The notes beneath the pieces are model-generated. The model saw only the letters and a list, made by a program, of their open reading frames with translations, did no database searches and had not been told where the DNA came from. Positions 62,362 through 64,000 of a stretch of 64,000 bases of DNA are shown here, piece after piece. Both the position numbers and the translations under genes were made by a program. This stretch comes from Actinomycetota bacterium (GTDB lineage: Bacteria > Actinomycetota > Thermoleophilia > Solirubrobacterales > 70-9). The stretch covers positions 1 to 64,000 of the forward strand of contig JAFDWO010000134.1 of assembly GCA_018268415.1 (NCBI GenBank), given 5' to 3'. Every line of letters begins with the position of its first letter. Position 1 is the stretch's first letter.

Positions 62362-63915
62362 CTATTTGGCGAAGCCGACTTCTTCGAGGTTGTAGAGATC
62401 CACCGAGTTGACCTTGAAGCCACTCACCTTCGTCGAGGCGACGGAGGTGGCCGGCGCGTAGAACAACACGATCAGGTCGTTGCGTTCGAACACCAGCTGC
62501 TGGATCTCGTGGTACAGCCGTTCGCGCTCCCGGGGGTCGACCTCCTGCGCCGCCTTGGCGACGAGCGCGCCGATTTCCTTCGAATCGGCGGCTCCCGTCC
62601 AGAAGCCGTCGGTCGAGGGGTAGAAGCCGGCCTGTTCGACCGGATCGTGCAGCAGTGAGTAGAAGTTCGTCAGCGAGGTGTCGAATTCCCCGGCTTCGTC
62701 CTGTTCGTACAGGGTCCCGGCTTCCAACGGTTTGATCGTCACCGTGAAGCCGACCGCCTGCAGCTCCTGCTGGATCACCTGCGCCGCCGCGTTGGCGTTT
62801 TCTTCACCGACTTCGATGGTCAGTTCGATGTCCGGCGATTCGCCGGAGGCGGCGACCGCTTCGGCGAGCAGCGCCTTGGCCTTGGCGGCATCCTGCACCG
62901 GCGGCTTGATGTGCTTTGCGTAGAGCATCGTCGGCGGGAAGAATGACGCTCCGGGCCGGCCGTACCCTTTGAACGCGGCCTGGGTGATTTCGTCCCGGTT
63001 CAGCGCGAGGTTCACCGCTTCGCGGCCGCGCGGATCCTTGAAGAGGGGTTTGCGGGCGTTCAGCAGCAGGGTCCCCATTTCGTTGTCTTCGGCGAACACC
63101 AGGCTCAGGCCGGGGGTGACTTCGAGCTGGTTCAACAGCGCTACCGGTGGTTTGGAGATGATTTCGAGCTGTTCGGCTTTCAGCTGCGAGACCCGGCTGT
63201 TGTCGTTGGGAGACGGGAAGTAGACGACCTTTTCCAGCAGCGGCAGCCCCTTCTTCCAGTAGTAAGGGTTGCGTTCCAGGGTGATCGAGGACCCGTGCTT
63301 CCAGGAGGTGACCTGGAACGGTCCGGTTCCCATCGGCTGCTGGCCGAACTGCGCTTCGGTCTTGCCACCGAAGTCCTTCGGCATGATGCCCGCCGGGAAC
63401 AGGGCGAGAACCGCCGGCAGGGTCGGGGCGGGCGAGTCGGTCTTGATCACGACGGTGGAGGGTCCCTTGGCCGTGACCGAGGTGATCTGTTCGTAGAGCG
63501 TTCCCCAGGTCACGCTCTTCTCCGCGGCTTCGATGCTGAACACCACGTCGGCAGGCGTCAGGGGCTTGCCGTCCGAGAACTTGACGTCGGGACGCAGGTG
63601 GAAGGTCCATTCGGTGAGGTCCGGGGATTTCTTGTAGCTGCTCACCAGGAGCGGCCGGATCCGGTCTTCGCTGTCGAACACGAACAGCCCCTGGAGGACC
63701 TGGGCGAGGATGTTGATTTCCGGCCGCTGGATTGCCCGGCCGGGGACGAAGGAGAGGACTTCGGCTTCCGGGGCGAGGTTGAGGGTCCCGCCCTTCTGCG
63801 CCGGGCCGGTGGGCGCCGTTTCGGCAGTCGCGCCGCACCCGGCGACGAGGAGCGCTGCCGCGACCAGGCCCGTCGCCGCCAGGGCCGACCTCAGCACCGA
63901 CTTAGAGCTGCTCAC
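62362..63915 (-). CDS. Peptide/nickel-type ABC solute-binding lipoprotein
   Basis: 517 aa, SBP_bac_5 family. Lipoprotein signal peptide with lipobox LVAGC (Cys about residue 27). WTFHLRPDVKFSDGKPLTPADVVFS and ADSKEIGALVAKAAQEVDPRERERLYHEIQQL are family strings. GTG has GGAGG upstream. Probably feeds the dppBCDF-like permease encoded at 51.8-55.5 kb. Glu codons are mainly GAA, unlike neighbours, as in the other binding protein of the window. Confidence 0.93.
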   Translation of the reverse strand: MSSSKSVLRSALAATGLVAAALLVAGCGATAETAPTGPAQKGGTLNLAPEAEVLSFVPGRAIQRPEINILAQVLQGLFVFDSEDRIRPLLVSSYKKSPDLTEWTFHLRPDVKFSDGKPLTPADVVFSIEAAEKSVTWGTLYEQITSVTAKGPSTVVIKTDSPAPTLPAVLALFPAGIMPKDFGGKTEAQFGQQPMGTGPFQVTSWKHGSSITLERNPYYWKKGLPLLEKVVYFPSPNDNSRVSQLKAEQLEIISKPPVALLNQLEVTPGLSLVFAEDNEMGTLLLNARKPLFKDPRGREAVNLALNRDEITQAAFKGYGRPGASFFPPTMLYAKHIKPPVQDAAKAKALLAEAVAASGESPDIELTIEVGEENANAAAQVIQQELQAVGFTVTIKPLEAGTLYEQDEAGEFDTSLTNFYSLLHDPVEQAGFYPSTDGFWTGAADSKEIGALVAKAAQEVDPRERERLYHEIQQLVFERNDLIVLFYAPATSVASTKVSGFKVNSVDLYNLEEVGFAK

Positions 63916-64000
63916 TCTCTCCTCCTTCGATCGTTGACCTTGGACCGGGCGGGCGCGATTCGATGGCCAGCGCCCGAGAGTAGGCGGCGCGCACCTCGGC
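63902..64000 (-). CDS. 3' end of an unidentified gene
   Basis: An open frame enters from the window edge with high-GC third positions (protein end AEVRAAYSRALAIE... then a short tail) and stops with TAA inside the start of the solute-binding gene, overlapping it by 14 bp. It is too short to identify. The call rests on codon pattern and the overlap style of this genome. Confidence 0.35.
   Translation of the reverse strand, partial: AEVRAAYSRALAIESRPPGPRSTIEGGESEQL

Overview
This window is very GC-rich. It is packed with minus-strand operons whose genes overlap by the 4-bp GTGA/ATGA pattern, and codon third positions are almost always G or C. Several regulator genes start a few bases after a TANNNT -10 box, which implies leaderless mRNAs. 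Together with mycofactocin-type SDRs, PucR-type and FCD-type regulators and FlK-like thioesterases, this points to a soil actinobacterium, perhaps a Thermoleophilia/Solirubrobacterales-like lineage (inference; no rRNA or tRNA gene was seen). I saw no CRISPR array, insertion sequence or phage gene.

Layout. (1) 0.4-9.6 kb: a creatininase-family amidohydrolase with a PucR regulator, then a GntR regulator, the glycolate oxidase operon glcDEF with malate synthase (glycolate to glyoxylate to malate), and a divergent FAH-family hydratase. (2) 9.7-25.1 kb: two minus-strand operons and a divergent GAF-PucR regulator. They encode a degenerate RibBA-like protein, a flavin reductase, a ribose-type ABC importer, two SDRs, a glutamate dehydrogenase, two luciferase-like monooxygenases, a cyclase-family hydrolase and a beta-keto acid cleavage enzyme. 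Both operon promoters carry the same unusual ~25-bp motif. I read this as an undescribed oxidative catabolic pathway for a nitrogen-containing, possibly heterocyclic or glycosidic, compound. (3) 25.5-31.8 kb: a histidine-utilisation operon (IclR, hutU, hutI, M20 hydrolase, hutF, thioesterase) without hutH or hutG. (4) 31.8-45.2 kb: a CoA-thioester degradation cluster with split kinase (APH) and acyl-CoA dehydrogenases reminiscent of ACAD10/11 and the Lva pathway, two mycofactocin-type SDRs, crotonases, a thiolase and an IclR regulator with TTCT-N6-AGAA sites. (5) 46.5-49.7 kb: an APC amino acid/amine permease divergent from an unusual GntR-cache fusion regulator. (6) 49.8-64 kb: a methyltransferase and an amine/peptide cluster (DmpA-type peptidase, Dpp-type ABC importer, aldehyde dehydrogenase, trimethylamine-dehydrogenase-like flavoprotein, GntR regulator, glutamine-synthetase-like ligase, PuuD-like hydrolase, ABC solute-binding lipoprotein), with a shared AGGACC-N7-GGTCCT operator in two promoters.

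Non-coding structure. Four gene 3' ends are followed by a modular repeat: a GC-rich degenerate array (CTCGGACGG...GGGGTCGCG) and then a long hairpin. One 54-nt hairpin (20-bp perfect stem, 14-nt loop) occurs three times with no change. Other long perfect palindromes sit in convergent or 3'-flanking gaps, and one is inside a coding region at a domain boundary. These dispersed elements and the 9.7-25 kb cluster are the most novel things in the window.
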